64,000 nucleotides of DNA from Prevotella sp. Lineage in GTDB: Bacteria; Bacteroidota; Bacteroidia; Bacteroidales; Bacteroidaceae. The notes beneath the pieces were generated by a model that saw nothing but the letters and a program-made list of their open reading frames with translations, had not been told where the DNA came from and searched no databases. The position numbers and the translations under genes are program-made. Within the stretch, counting starts at the first letter, position 1, and every line of letters starts with the position of its first letter. Of this stretch, positions 1 to 7,637 are shown piece by piece. The stretch covers positions 1 through 64,000 of the forward strand of contig JAJWLX010000009.1 in assembly GCA_021636625.1 (NCBI GenBank). Reading direction: 5' to 3'.

Positions 1-2
1 AT

Positions 3-683
3 GGCATCGATTACCATTGCCATATCCTCCCTGGCGTGGATGATGGCTTCCAGGATCCGGAAAAGAGCCTGGAGCAGCTTCGCATCTACGAAGCAAGCGG
101 AATCCATGAAGTCTGGTTCACCCCTCACATCATGGAAGATGTTCCGAATGAGCCCGAAGAACTCCGCCGGGTCTTCGAAGATTTCAAGGAGAAGTATCTT
201 CTGGATTTTGCCCAGAGACATCCTGGAAGTCAGGCATCAGGAGCAGAAGGAGCGAAGCAATCTTCTGCGACCGATGCACAGCCCCTACAGCTGCATCTCG
301 CAGCCGAGAACATGCTGGATGCCCTTTTCGAGCGCCGCCTCAAGGCAGGCAATCTCCTGCCACTGGCAGAGAAATACCTGCTGGTGGAAACCAGCATCTT
401 TGCCCCACCGATGAATTTCCGTGGACTGCTGGAGCGCATCAGGAACAAGGGCTATACCCCGATCCTGGCTCATCCCGAGCGTTACCTCTATATGAAGAAG
501 GAAGATTACGAGGCACTCAAGGCGCAGGGCATCCTGTTCCAGCGCAACCTATACAGTCTTCGCGGCCAGTATGGCGATCGGGTGCAGAAGCGATGCCGCC
601 AGCTCCTGAAATGGAACATGTACGATTTCGTGGGCACCGATCTCCATCGTCTAACCTCGGCAGGACTGAACACAGAAGGCTGA
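3..683 (+). CDS. PHP-domain tyrosine-protein phosphatase, CpsB/YwqE type (5' end outside window)
   Basis: The frame is open to the left edge, so the start lies outside the window; the GTG at 36 is internal. The visible product has the PHP metal-binding signature HCHILPGVDDG at its beginning, then FTPHIMED, VETSI, LAHPERY and VGTDLHRL, which are the successive metal-ligand motifs of manganese-dependent tyrosine phosphatases that reset Wzc-type capsule kinases. This places it at the end of an exopolysaccharide locus lying to the left. After the last motif only about ten residues remain, and family members usually carry a further 20-30, so the C-terminus may be shortened. A weak stretch of six C follows the stop codon but is not in a frame. 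Confidence 0.85.
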   Translation, partial: GIDYHCHILPGVDDGFQDPEKSLEQLRIYEASGIHEVWFTPHIMEDVPNEPEELRRVFEDFKEKYLLDFAQRHPGSQASGAEGAKQSSATDAQPLQLHLAAENMLDALFERRLKAGNLLPLAEKYLLVETSIFAPPMNFRGLLERIRNKGYTPILAHPERYLYMKKEDYEALKAQGILFQRNLYSLRGQYGDRVQKRCRQLLKWNMYDFVGTDLHRLTSAGLNTEG

Positions 684-770
684 TGCTACGGCAGTGAGAA
701 TGGTGATCCACATCCCCCCGCCACCCAGCTCCAAGAAATCTGCGTCATCTGACCGAATAGGTCTCATCTG

Positions 771-905
771 CGGCTAATAATAGTAGCAGGAAAATCTGCG
801 TCATCTGCGCAATCTGCGTGCCCTATACTTATCAAGAAAGTCCCACAGATTTGGCTTTCCCTTCGGCCGCCGATTTTCAATTCACAGATGCACACAGATT
901 TCAAG
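771..905. repeat. Intergenic 'cacagatt/aatctg' repeats
   Basis: The 307-base gap after the phosphatase gene holds no gene. It contains several copies of short motifs such as aatctgcgtcatctg and its complement cacagattt. The same words recur at 1811-1876, 48055-48260 and 52824-52906. They form imperfect inverted repeats between the two orientations. No coding function is visible. Confidence 0.6.
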
Positions 906-924
906 TGTTAAAAACGAGAAATCC

Positions 925-956
925 CTTGGCTATTTCAGATATTTCCCTTATATTTG
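925..956 (+). promoter_or_regulatory. Bacteroidota-type promoter of the antitoxin/toxin pair
   Basis: A -7 box TATATTTG at 949-956 is preceded, 20 bases upstream, by TTGG at 925-928. This fits the Bacteroidota primary-sigma pattern (TTTG, then TAnnTTTG). About 60 bases around it (907-966) recur almost unchanged at 1879-1943, in front of the orphan antitoxin. Confidence 0.7.
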
Positions 957-990
957 CACCATGTAAACAATAAAATAGGAGGATAAGATT

Positions 991-1275
991 ATGTATATGA
1001 CAAATTCTGTTGAAAGAAATAATACGGTTGTTCCATTTTGGAATGAGATAAAGAATTTGAGTAGGGAAGATAGAAGCAATCTTGTCGAACTCATCGAATT
1101 GTCTTTACAAGAAGATAATGATGACGATAAAACGATGAAATCATTTATCGATAACTTAGACGAAACAGCAATGAAGGCCGCTGCCGATTTCGCCTATAAG
1201 GAGTCTTTGTCTCAGAAAACGATTCCTCATTCAGAGATTTTAGATGTCGTGAAGGAGGAATTAGGATGGAAATGA
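991..1275 (+). CDS. Antitoxin of a ParE/RelE-type toxin-antitoxin pair
   Basis: This 94-residue acidic protein has the usual two parts of a type II antitoxin: an N-terminal half rich in Asp/Glu and a C-terminal segment (FAYKES...HSEILDVVKEELGW). A strong ribosome site, AGGAGG at 978-983, decides the ATG at 991. It overlaps the next gene by 10 bases, the common antitoxin-first arrangement. Its C-terminal pattern (YAIKES...HSQAMEKIKEQRGW) is repeated in the orphan protein at 1963, so the two are related. Its exact family is not recognised; the function is inferred from the toxin partner, size and overlap. It is expected to neutralise the toxin and repress the shared promoter at 949. Confidence 0.75.
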   Translation: MYMTNSVERNNTVVPFWNEIKNLSREDRSNLVELIELSLQEDNDDDKTMKSFIDNLDETAMKAAADFAYKESLSQKTIPHSEILDVVKEELGWK

Positions 1276-1604
1276 AAATCACTTGGTCATCATTGGCAAA
1301 GCAGCAATTGAAAGATATAAGTCAGTATGTTGCTGATAATTTTGGAGAACGTACTGCTAATAAATCATTAGAGCGAATAGTGAAAAAGGTTAATGGCCTG
1401 TATGTATTTCCAGAAAGTGGTTCTTTTGATAAAAAATATTCGACAGATAGCTATACCGTACGACATTTAACGATTCATCCCAATGTTGTATATTATATTC
1501 AGTTTGCAAATCAGATTACAATAATGGCTGTAGCTCACGAGAAGCAATCGCCCAAAACGGTATCATCAATGATTACTCGCTTTATAGAGCATCATATGCC
1601 ATAA
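1266..1604 (+). CDS. ParE/RelE-superfamily toxin
   Basis: The 112-residue basic protein begins MKITWSSLAKQQLKDISQYV, the typical strand-helix opening of ParE/RelE toxins, and has the family's mid-protein pattern (ESGSFDKKYSTDSYTVRHL) and the final strands (VVYYIQF...ITIMAVAHEKQSP). ParE members poison DNA gyrase and RelE members cut mRNA on the ribosome; the sequence does not settle which applies. The start at 1266 overlaps the antitoxin; a second ATG at 1272 is equally possible. A 205-bp repeat begins eight bases after its stop codon. Confidence 0.8.
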   Translation: MEMKITWSSLAKQQLKDISQYVADNFGERTANKSLERIVKKVNGLYVFPESGSFDKKYSTDSYTVRHLTIHPNVVYYIQFANQITIMAVAHEKQSPKTVSSMITRFIEHHMP

Positions 1605-1612
1605 AGTCTTCT

Positions 1613-1817
1613 GCTAGGCGACAAACAATCGCAACTCTGTTGCGTAAGCACTCTCAGCCAGCCCCTTGCGGGCACAGGCTCCGCTGGCTGACCAAAACTC
1701 TGGCAGAGCTATAGCGTCGCCAGCTACATCCCTTGCCCTTATGGTAAGGGCGAGGGCTTGGGAGTGGGATAAGGACCCCCTCTTCGCAAGAGGGGGACAG
1801 GGGAGTCGAAAAATCTG
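1613..1817. repeat. 205-bp multi-hairpin repeat, copy A1
   Basis: This block matches 3010-3214 base for base by eye, in direct orientation. It contains several hairpins, for example GCCCTTA-tgg-TAAGGGC and CCCCCTCTT-cgc-AAGAGGGGG. Short open frames inside it are not considered real. The hairpin order and linker words resemble the element at 53269-53547, so this is probably one superfamily. Confidence 0.85.
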
Positions 1818-1876
1818 TGTGAATCTGACCGAATAGGTCAAAGAAATCTGTGTTCATCCGTGAAATCTGTGGGACA
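1811..1876. repeat. 'aatctgtg...gaaatctgtggga' intergenic repeat
   Basis: The run aatctgtgtgaatctgacc followed by atctgtgttcatccgtg and aaatctgtgggac is a copy of the dispersed short-word repeat also found upstream of the first antitoxin, around 48.1 kb and at 52.8 kb. It sits between repeat A1 and the duplicated antitoxin promoter. Confidence 0.5.
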
Positions 1877-1878
1877 TC

Positions 1879-1943
1879 GATGTGTTAAAAACTAGAAATC
1901 CCTTGGCTATTTCAGATATTTCCCTTATATTTGCAGCATGTAA
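1879..1943 (+). promoter_or_regulatory. Duplicated antitoxin promoter
   Basis: This stretch differs from 907-966 at only a few bases. The -7 box TATATTTG is at 1926-1933, with TTGG 20 bases upstream of it. It drives the orphan antitoxin at 1963. The duplication suggests that the whole antitoxin unit was copied in tandem. Confidence 0.65.
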
Positions 1944-1962
1944 GGTACTAAATATTAGAATT

Positions 1963-2112
1963 ATGAGAACGTTCAATTATAATGAAATGCCTCATGAAGT
2001 TTTAGAAATGGCTTCAGAGTACGCCATTAAGGAAAGTCGTTCGGGAAGAGGCCTATCACATTCTCAGGCAATGGAAAAGATTAAGGAGCAAAGAGGATGG
2101 AGAAACCATTAA
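1963..2112 (+). CDS. Orphan antitoxin-like small protein
   Basis: This is a 49-residue protein (MRTFNYNEM...EQRGWRNH). Its C-terminal 35 residues (EMASEYAIKESRSGRG, then SHSQAMEKIKEQRGW) align with the tail of the antitoxin at 991. No toxin frame follows; the next 190 bases are non-coding. I chose the ATG at 1963, the first one downstream of the duplicated promoter. It may be the remnant of a second pair, or a solitary antitoxin able to neutralise the neighbouring toxin. Confidence 0.6.
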   Translation: MRTFNYNEMPHEVLEMASEYAIKESRSGRGLSHSQAMEKIKEQRGWRNH

Positions 2113-2243
2113 TATCATGGTGATAGCTCATTACAGGCAGTCAACTGTCACTATAGTATAAATGGTTAATTGCTCCATAGAATATCCAAGGATAGTTAAA
2201 TGTGTTAAATCGAGGCTTTTTTATCACATTTTTCTTTAAAAGT

Positions 2244-2274
2244 TTTGTGATATCGTTTAAAAAGTCTATCTTTG
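2244..2274 (+). promoter_or_regulatory. Promoter of the small-ORF/DUF6169-like pair
   Basis: The -7 box TATCTTTG is at 2267-2274, with TTTG at 2244-2247, a spacing of 19 bases. A ribosome site TAGGAGA follows at 2293-2299, eight bases before the ATG at 2307. Confidence 0.65.
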
Positions 2275-2306
2275 CACCATGTAGGTTAAATATAGGAGAT
2301 TATACA

Positions 2307-2450
2307 ATGATAGAAATTAAAGATACATTAGTTATTAAAAGCGATTCCCCAAAGGTAGCCGAGTGGGTGAAGCGCATGAAGGCATACAAGGCAGCTCAGC
2401 TGCAGGATATGGCAAAACGGGGTGGAAATATTTGTGAATTAGCAATGTAA
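2307..2450 (+). CDS. Small protein, first gene of a two-gene unit with a DUF6169-like protein
   Basis: This 47-residue protein starts MIEIKDTLVIK and has a basic amphipathic helix (VAEWVKRMKAYKAAQLQDMAKRG). The start is set by the TAGGAGA site and a promoter just upstream. Its stop codon overlaps the next ATG (TAATG), so the two are translationally coupled. The layout (short charged protein, then an about 170-residue protein) is repeated at 53575-54239. Function is unknown; the arrangement resembles antitoxin-toxin or regulator-effector units. Confidence 0.65.
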   Translation: MIEIKDTLVIKSDSPKVAEWVKRMKAYKAAQLQDMAKRGGNICELAM

Positions 2451-2959
2451 TGGATGCATTTGAATATTCATTTACAAGTAAGACGGGGGATACATACATC
2501 GTTCGAATCCTGAACGATGGAATGAGATTTTTGTCTTCTGAAATGATTTCCATCATAGAAAAAGCTAATGTTGAGGTATGGGGTATATACCTTAACAGAA
2601 TAGGTAGTTATAAGAATATTACGGGGATTCGTGAATTATCTGTTATCTCTAAGCAAATATATAGTTTCTTCATGACTCATGATAATGCTATTTTGTATTA
2701 TGTGTGTGATGATATAGCTGAAGTTCCTATGAATGCTCGGAAAAAAGCTGAAGGCTTTACTGTGCAGTATTATCGTAATCGGCTATTTACAAGTTTGTTT
2801 CAGAAACTTCAAGGGCTAATAGGTATACATGTTGTGGATTTACCTATATGTATAGATGCTTGTGGTAATGATATGTATATTCATGTGATGGTTCGCGAAG
2901 GCCAATTGGATATCGCAAATCGAATCAAGCAAGATGTGCTTGATGGATTTAGTAAATGA
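2450..2959 (+). CDS. DUF6169-like protein
   Basis: The product is 169 residues, without a signal peptide or membrane segment. It opens MDAFEYSFTSKTGDTYIV, a pattern I associate from memory with the Bacteroidota family DUF6169 (aromatic-rich opening strand, then a central YVCDDI and a YYRNRLF block). The YVCDD segment and the strand-rich N-terminus are mirrored by the 170-residue protein at 53730 (LFLCSTSDG, then RLFKNWFD). No enzyme motif is visible. It is coupled to the small gene upstream and is flanked downstream by repeat A2. The family assignment should be treated as tentative. Confidence 0.6.
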   Translation: MDAFEYSFTSKTGDTYIVRILNDGMRFLSSEMISIIEKANVEVWGIYLNRIGSYKNITGIRELSVISKQIYSFFMTHDNAILYYVCDDIAEVPMNARKKAEGFTVQYYRNRLFTSLFQKLQGLIGIHVVDLPICIDACGNDMYIHVMVREGQLDIANRIKQDVLDGFSK

Positions 2960-3009
2960 TAGAACTTTTTACAAGTGTGTGGGGCATGACTATAGCCATA
3001 AACTCTTCC

Positions 3010-3214
3010 GCTAGGCGACAAACAATCGCAACTCTGTTGCGTAAGCACTCTCAGCCAGCCCCTTGCGGGCACAGGCTCCGCTGGCTGACCAAAACTCTGG
3101 CAGAGCTATAGCGTCGCCAGCTACATCCCTTGCCCTTATGGTAAGGGCGAGGGCTTGGGAGTGGGATAAGGACCCCCTCTTCGCAAGAGGGGGACAGGGG
3201 AGTCGAAAAATCTG
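3010..3214. repeat. 205-bp multi-hairpin repeat, copy A2
   Basis: This is identical by eye to 1613-1817. The two copies bracket the orphan antitoxin and the DUF6169-like pair, giving that module a shared 205-bp homology on each side. It lies in the 566-base gap before EPS-1, which otherwise holds the EPS-1 leader and no gene. Confidence 0.85.
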
Positions 3215-3303
3215 CGTTATCTGCGCAATCTGCGTGACCTCTTCCGAGAACAGATACATTTTAAAAATCAAATTCAAACAAGTTTTACTCAATCAATATT
3301 CAG

Positions 3304-3502
3304 GTAAGAATACCTAAAGGCAATTCTTACCTGGCAGGGACTCTAGGTCCTTCATTTCCGATACGAACCAATTATATTGTTAGAAATAACGAAAAATATA
3401 TATAACGAGAAGTAGCTTAGTAGTGTGGGCGCTACATAATCACCCACAACGCATCCTGCAGTTCTCTTTCGTAAAATAACTCCCGAAAGAGGCTCAGGAT
3501 GC
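3304..3502 (+). promoter_or_regulatory. Structured leader upstream of EPS-1
   Basis: Four stem-loops follow one another before ugd: GGTAAGAAT/ATTCTTACC (about 3304-3332), GGAC/GTCC (3339-3351), TGTGGG/CCCACA (3424-3448) and a two-tier stem GCATCCTG...CTCTTTCG/CGAAAGAG...CAGGATGC (3451-3502). The last ends 23 bases before the ugd ATG. No clear TAnnTTTG promoter was found immediately before it, so transcription may start further left. Such a leader could be the target of a NusG-like antiterminator or an attenuator; that is inference. Confidence 0.5.
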
Positions 3503-3525
3503 TTGTTGTTCAAGAACTTAAAACT

Positions 3526-4845
3526 ATGCGTGATTTTAATCAATTAAAAATTGCCGTAGCCGGAACCGGTTACGTAGGACTCAGTATTGCTACGCTTTTA
3601 TCCCAACATCATGAGGTAACAGCAGTAGATGTAATTCCCGAGAAAGTAGATAAACTGAATCATCATATATCACCGATACAAGATGAGTATATCGAAAAAT
3701 ATCTGGCAGAGAAACCTCTGCATCTCACAGCAACCTTGGACGGCAAGTCGGCTTATAAAGATGCAGACTTCGTAGTTATTGCAGCACCAACGAACTACGA
3801 CCCAGTGAAGAACTTCTTTGATACCACTCATGTAGAAGAAGTTATCGACTTGGTCCTGGAGGTGAATCCCGATGCAGTGATGGTAATCAAGAGTACCATC
3901 CCTGTAGGTTACACCCGAAGCCTATATCAGAAGTATGCCAAGAAAGGAGTGAAGCAATTCAATCTCCTTTTCTCTCCGGAGTTCCTCCGAGAGAGCAAGG
4001 CACTCTATGATAATCTCTATCCAAGCCGTATCATCGTAGGCTATCCTAAGCTGCTAGATCGTCCTGAGTTTGCAGAAGAAAACGAGGCAATCTTGAAGGT
4101 TACTGATGTAGAAAAGTTGAAGGAAGCAGCCAAGACATTTGCCGCTTTGCTCCAGGAAGGAGCCATTAAGGAGAATATCGATACCCTCTTCATGGGCATG
4201 AAGGAGGCGGAAGCCGTGAAGCTTTTCGCTAACACCTATCTTGCACTAAGAGTAAGCTATTTCAATGAATTGGATACATACGCCGAAGTCAAGGGCTTGG
4301 ATACCAAGGCAATCATTGATGGCATAGGTCTCGACCCACGTATCGGCACCCATTATAACAACCCAAGTTTCGGATATGGTGGTTACTGTCTCCCAAAGGA
4401 TACCAAGCAGCTTCTGGCAAACTATGCCGATGTACCAGAGAACCTGATAGAGGCAATCGTTGAAAGTAACCGTACAAGAAAAGACTATATTGCTGATGCC
4501 GTGCTCAGAAAGGCTGGTTATTATAATGAGAATAGTAGCTATGATGCAAGCAAGGAGCACAACTGTGTGATAGGAGTTTATCGCTTGACGATGAAGAGTA
4601 ACAGTGATAACTTCCGCCAGTCTGCCATCCAGGGTATTATGAAGCGTATCAAGGCAAAGGGTGCCGAGATCATCATCTACGAGCCAACATTAGAGAATGG
4701 CACAACCTTCTTCGGTAGCAAGGTGGTGAATGATATGGATGCTTTCAAGGCACAGAGCCAAGCCATCATCGCCAACCGCTATGATGCTTGTTTGGATGAT
4801 GTACAAGATAAGGTATATACACGAGATATATTTAGAAGAGACTAA
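3526..4845 (+). CDS. ugd: UDP-glucose 6-dehydrogenase
   Basis: The enzyme oxidises UDP-glucose to UDP-glucuronate with NAD in the cytoplasm. The 439-residue product begins IAVAGTGYVGLSIATLL (Rossmann GxGxxG), has VIKSTIPVGYT, FSPEFLRESKALYDNLYPSR, the FANTYLALRVSYFNEL helix, and YNNPSFGYGGYCLPKDT, which carries the catalytic cysteine. The ATG at 3526 is chosen because the paralogue at 61474 starts at the matching position. It is followed after two bases by the UDP-glucuronate epimerase gene. A near-identical protein is encoded at 61474, but many codons differ, so the two copies are not a recent duplication. Confidence 0.95.
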   Translation: MRDFNQLKIAVAGTGYVGLSIATLLSQHHEVTAVDVIPEKVDKLNHHISPIQDEYIEKYLAEKPLHLTATLDGKSAYKDADFVVIAAPTNYDPVKNFFDTTHVEEVIDLVLEVNPDAVMVIKSTIPVGYTRSLYQKYAKKGVKQFNLLFSPEFLRESKALYDNLYPSRIIVGYPKLLDRPEFAEENEAILKVTDVEKLKEAAKTFAALLQEGAIKENIDTLFMGMKEAEAVKLFANTYLALRVSYFNELDTYAEVKGLDTKAIIDGIGLDPRIGTHYNNPSFGYGGYCLPKDTKQLLANYADVPENLIEAIVESNRTRKDYIADAVLRKAGYYNENSSYDASKEHNCVIGVYRLTMKSNSDNFRQSAIQGIMKRIKAKGAEIIIYEPTLENGTTFFGSKVVNDMDAFKAQSQAIIANRYDACLDDVQDKVYTRDIFRRD

Positions 4846-4847
4846 TT

Positions 4848-5909
4848 ATGGTAGATTATAATATTAGTCTAGATGGTAAGACCATCTTGGTGACAGGTGC
4901 TGCCGGATTCATCGGCAGCAATCTTGTAAAGCGCCTTTTTAATGATGCAAAGAACATCAAAGTGATTGGTATTGATAGTATTACTGATTACTATGATGTG
5001 AACATCAAGTATGAGCGATTGAAAGAAATTGAGGCATTGGGTAAAGATTGGACGTTTGTTCATGATTCCATTGCTAATAAAGAAGCTGTAGAGGAAATCT
5101 TCTCAAAAAACAAGATTTCTGTAGTGGTGAATCTTGCAGCTCAGGCAGGCGTACGTTATAGTATTACGAATCCAGATGCTTATATCCAGAGCAATCTGAT
5201 AGGATTCTATAACATCCTGGAGGCTTGCCGCCATCACGAGGTAGAGCATCTGGTTTATGCTTCTTCATCATCTGTTTATGGAAGCAACAAAAAAGTTCCT
5301 TATTCTACTGATGACAAGGTAGATAATCCTGTAAGTCTGTATGCTGCTACCAAGAAAAGCAACGAACTGATGGCTCATGCATACTCTAAGCTTTATAATA
5401 TTCCAAGCACTGGTTTGCGTTTCTTCACTGTTTATGGTCCAGCTGGTCGTCCAGATATGGCATATTTCGGTTTTACGAATAAACTGGTGAATGGTGAAAC
5501 CATCAAGATTTTCAATTATGGTAATTGCAAGCGTGATTTTACTTATATTGATGATATTGTAGAGGGCATCGTAAGAGTGATGCAGCATGCGCCTGAGAAG
5601 CGAGTAGGCGAGGACGGCTTGCCTATCCCACCATACAAGGTATATAATATAGGTAATAGTCACCCGGAGAATCTTCTGGATTTCGTCACCATCCTGCAAG
5701 AGGAGTTGGTGCGTGCCGGTGTCTTGCCTGAAGATTATGACTTCGAGGCACATAAGGAATTGGTGCCAATGCAACCAGGCGATGTGTCTGTTACTTATGC
5801 AGATACCACTCCATTGGAGGAAGACTTCGGGTATAGACCTGATACATCATTGCGAGATGGACTGAGAGCCTTTGCGCAGTGGTATAAGGGATATTATGGA
5901 GTAAAATAA
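4848..5909 (+). CDS. UDP-glucuronate 4-epimerase (SDR family)
   Basis: This 353-residue short-chain dehydrogenase/reductase has GAAGFIGSNLVKRL (NAD binding), YASSSSVYG and the catalytic YAATKKSNE, then RFFTVYGPAGRPDMAYFGF, the signature of CapI/LpsL-type UDP-glucuronate epimerases. Working after Ugd it would supply UDP-galacturonate to the EPS-1 repeat unit. It starts two bases after ugd and has a close paralogue at 62801. Distinguishing it from a UDP-glucose epimerase rests on the PDMAYFGF motif and on the ugd neighbour. Confidence 0.9.
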   Translation: MVDYNISLDGKTILVTGAAGFIGSNLVKRLFNDAKNIKVIGIDSITDYYDVNIKYERLKEIEALGKDWTFVHDSIANKEAVEEIFSKNKISVVVNLAAQAGVRYSITNPDAYIQSNLIGFYNILEACRHHEVEHLVYASSSSVYGSNKKVPYSTDDKVDNPVSLYAATKKSNELMAHAYSKLYNIPSTGLRFFTVYGPAGRPDMAYFGFTNKLVNGETIKIFNYGNCKRDFTYIDDIVEGIVRVMQHAPEKRVGEDGLPIPPYKVYNIGNSHPENLLDFVTILQEELVRAGVLPEDYDFEAHKELVPMQPGDVSVTYADTTPLEEDFGYRPDTSLRDGLRAFAQWYKGYYGVK

Positions 5910-5969
5910 AGAATCAGTTTGATAAAATCATTGTCATAGACATTAATAGAAGTTGTTTTTAAATTACCA

Positions 5970-6533
5970 ATGAACGTAATAAAAACGCAAATAAAAGGGG
6001 TATGCATTCTAGAACCACGCCTCTTCAAGGACTCTCGTGGCTATTTTTTCGAGAGTTTTTCTCAACGGGAGTTTGATGAGAAGGTAGGTCATATTGAATT
6101 CTGCCAAGATAATGAGAGTATGAGTAGTTATGGTGTGATGCGGGGCTTGCATTTCCAGCGTCCACCTTTTACTCAAAGCAAACTGGTGCGCTGCGTGAAG
6201 GGCAGAGTACTAGATGTAGCTGTGGATATACGCAAGGGTTCACCTACCTATGGTAAGCATGTGGCTGTGGAACTGACGGAGAATAATCACCGCCAGTTCT
6301 TTATCCCAAAAGGTTTTGCTCATGGCTTTGCTGTATTGAGTGAGACGGCTGTATTTCAATATAAGTGTGACGAGTTTTATCAACCAGAAGCAGATGGAGG
6401 TATCAGTATTCTTGATGATAGCTTAGGTATTGATTGGAAGATACCAACTGAGCAGGCTATACTCTCAGAGAAAGATATGAAGCATGAGATGTTGAAGGAC
6501 TTTGATAGTCCATTTGAATTTGTGTTAAAATAA
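5970..6533 (+). CDS. rfbC: dTDP-4-dehydrorhamnose 3,5-epimerase
   Basis: RfbC converts dTDP-4-keto-6-deoxyglucose to the L-lyxo form on the way to dTDP-rhamnose. The 187-residue protein shows the cupin pattern: PRLFKDSRGYFFESF, NESMSSYGVMRGLHFQ with the catalytic His, LVRCVKGRVLDVAVDIRKGS, and IPKGFAHGFAVL. Genes for RfbA, RfbB and RfbD are not in the window, so they must lie elsewhere, or the enzyme acts on another 4-keto sugar nucleotide. It follows the epimerase after 60 bases and is probably in the same operon. Confidence 0.92.
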   Translation: MNVIKTQIKGVCILEPRLFKDSRGYFFESFSQREFDEKVGHIEFCQDNESMSSYGVMRGLHFQRPPFTQSKLVRCVKGRVLDVAVDIRKGSPTYGKHVAVELTENNHRQFFIPKGFAHGFAVLSETAVFQYKCDEFYQPEADGGISILDDSLGIDWKIPTEQAILSEKDMKHEMLKDFDSPFEFVLK

Positions 6534-6556
6534 TAACAATTAAGATTTCAATATAG

Positions 6557-7605
6557 ATGAAGCGTATTTATTGTTTGCATCCTCGTTGTTGGGATGTGTC
6601 CTCTTTTTTAGAGTTTATTAATATGAAGGGGCAAATTGATGAGGAACTGATTTGGGATGAAGAAAATCCCGAAATATTATTTGCAACAGAGCTTATCAAC
6701 TTTCAGCTAAAGTATTATAACAAGTTTTGTAAATTATATCCTAAGGTACAAATAAAAGTAATGTTTGGCAGAGAGGCCGTTGAGCCAGATTTTAATTTTT
6801 TTGATTATGCTGTTGGATTTGATGATAATTTAATCTTTGGTGATCGTTTTATCCGTCTTGTACCACCTCAAGAATTATGGCCAAACTTCATCTTTAATAG
6901 AGAGAATGATATTAAAACAAAGGAGGAGGCTTTGCAAGAATTGAAAAATAAAAAAGGCTTTTGTAATTTCTTGTATTCAAACCCTAATGCTCACCCGATG
7001 AGAGACCAATTGTTTTATGCCATCAGCAAGTATAAAAGAGTAGATTCTTTGGGAAAACATTTAAATAATGTAAACCGAAAAGGAACCGGTTGGGGGGGCA
7101 TGCGCATGAATGCAAAGATATAAAATCAATGTATAAATTTTCGATTGCAGCAGAAAATGCTGCATATCCTGGATATACATCTGAGAAGTTATTTACTTCT
7201 TTAGAGGCGCATACTGTACCTATTTATTTTGGCAATCCACATATTGGTGATGATGTAAATGTAAAATCTTTCATATCTGCCAATGACTTTACAACTTTAG
7301 ATGAACTTGTTGCATATATACAAAAAGTTGATGAAGATGATGACTTGTGGGCTTCTTATGTTTGTCAACCATGGTTGAATTCAGAACATTTGATAAATAA
7401 CCAAAAACGTATTGAACAATATAGGCAGAGTATAAAGAAAATCTTTGAGAACCCAATAAATTCAACTAAAAGATTGTCTGTTGGTTTTCATGTGTCGTAT
7501 TATCGAGAGCATATGTTTAAAAGAAAAAGTATTTTAGCCTGGGATAAGAGTATGCTCCCAGATTGGGTTCATAAGGGAGCATCATTATTACGAAAAATAA
7601 TTTAG
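6557..7605 (+). pseudogene. GT10 alpha-1,3/4-fucosyltransferase, split at a G7 tract (probably phase-OFF)
   Basis: The two halves are 6557-7123 (N-terminal, ending at a stop just past the tract) and the frame from about 7090 to 7605. Together they make a GT10 fucosyltransferase: the second half holds YKFSIAAENAAYPGYTSEKL and HTVPIYFGNPHIG, the GDP-fucose binding block of the family. The frames meet at seven G (7092-7098). With 8 G (or 5) the reading becomes ...GTGWGG-HAHECKDIKSMYKF and the protein is a 349-residue intact enzyme, the usual family length. It would add fucose to GlcNAc/Glc in the repeat unit. Translation with the present tract stops before the donor site. Homopolymer sequencing error is the alternative. 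Confidence 0.85.
7092..7098 (+). repeat. Poly-G tract (7 G) in the GT10 gene
   Basis: Seven G on the coding strand in the context TTGGGGGGGCATG, exactly at the frame break of the fucosyltransferase. Frame ON needs 8 or 5 G. Confidence 0.9.
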
Positions 7606-7637
7606 TTTTATAACGCAGTCTTCTATAAAGAGTATTT

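Noticed and set aside
714..719. Run of six C after the phosphatase gene
   Set aside because: It is outside any reading frame and shorter than the EPS-1 tracts.
3063..3317. Short frames within the A repeats (on both strands at 1614-1857 and 3011-3317)
   Set aside because: They are the same repeat read twice, continue into unrelated flanks, and have no ribosome site.
3293..3525. Invertible promoter in front of EPS-1, as in Bacteroides capsule loci
   Set aside because: I looked for inverted repeats flanking a TAnnTTTG box. Only short hairpins were found, no recombinase gene is near, and the only integrase in the window is a fragment at 43.2 kb.
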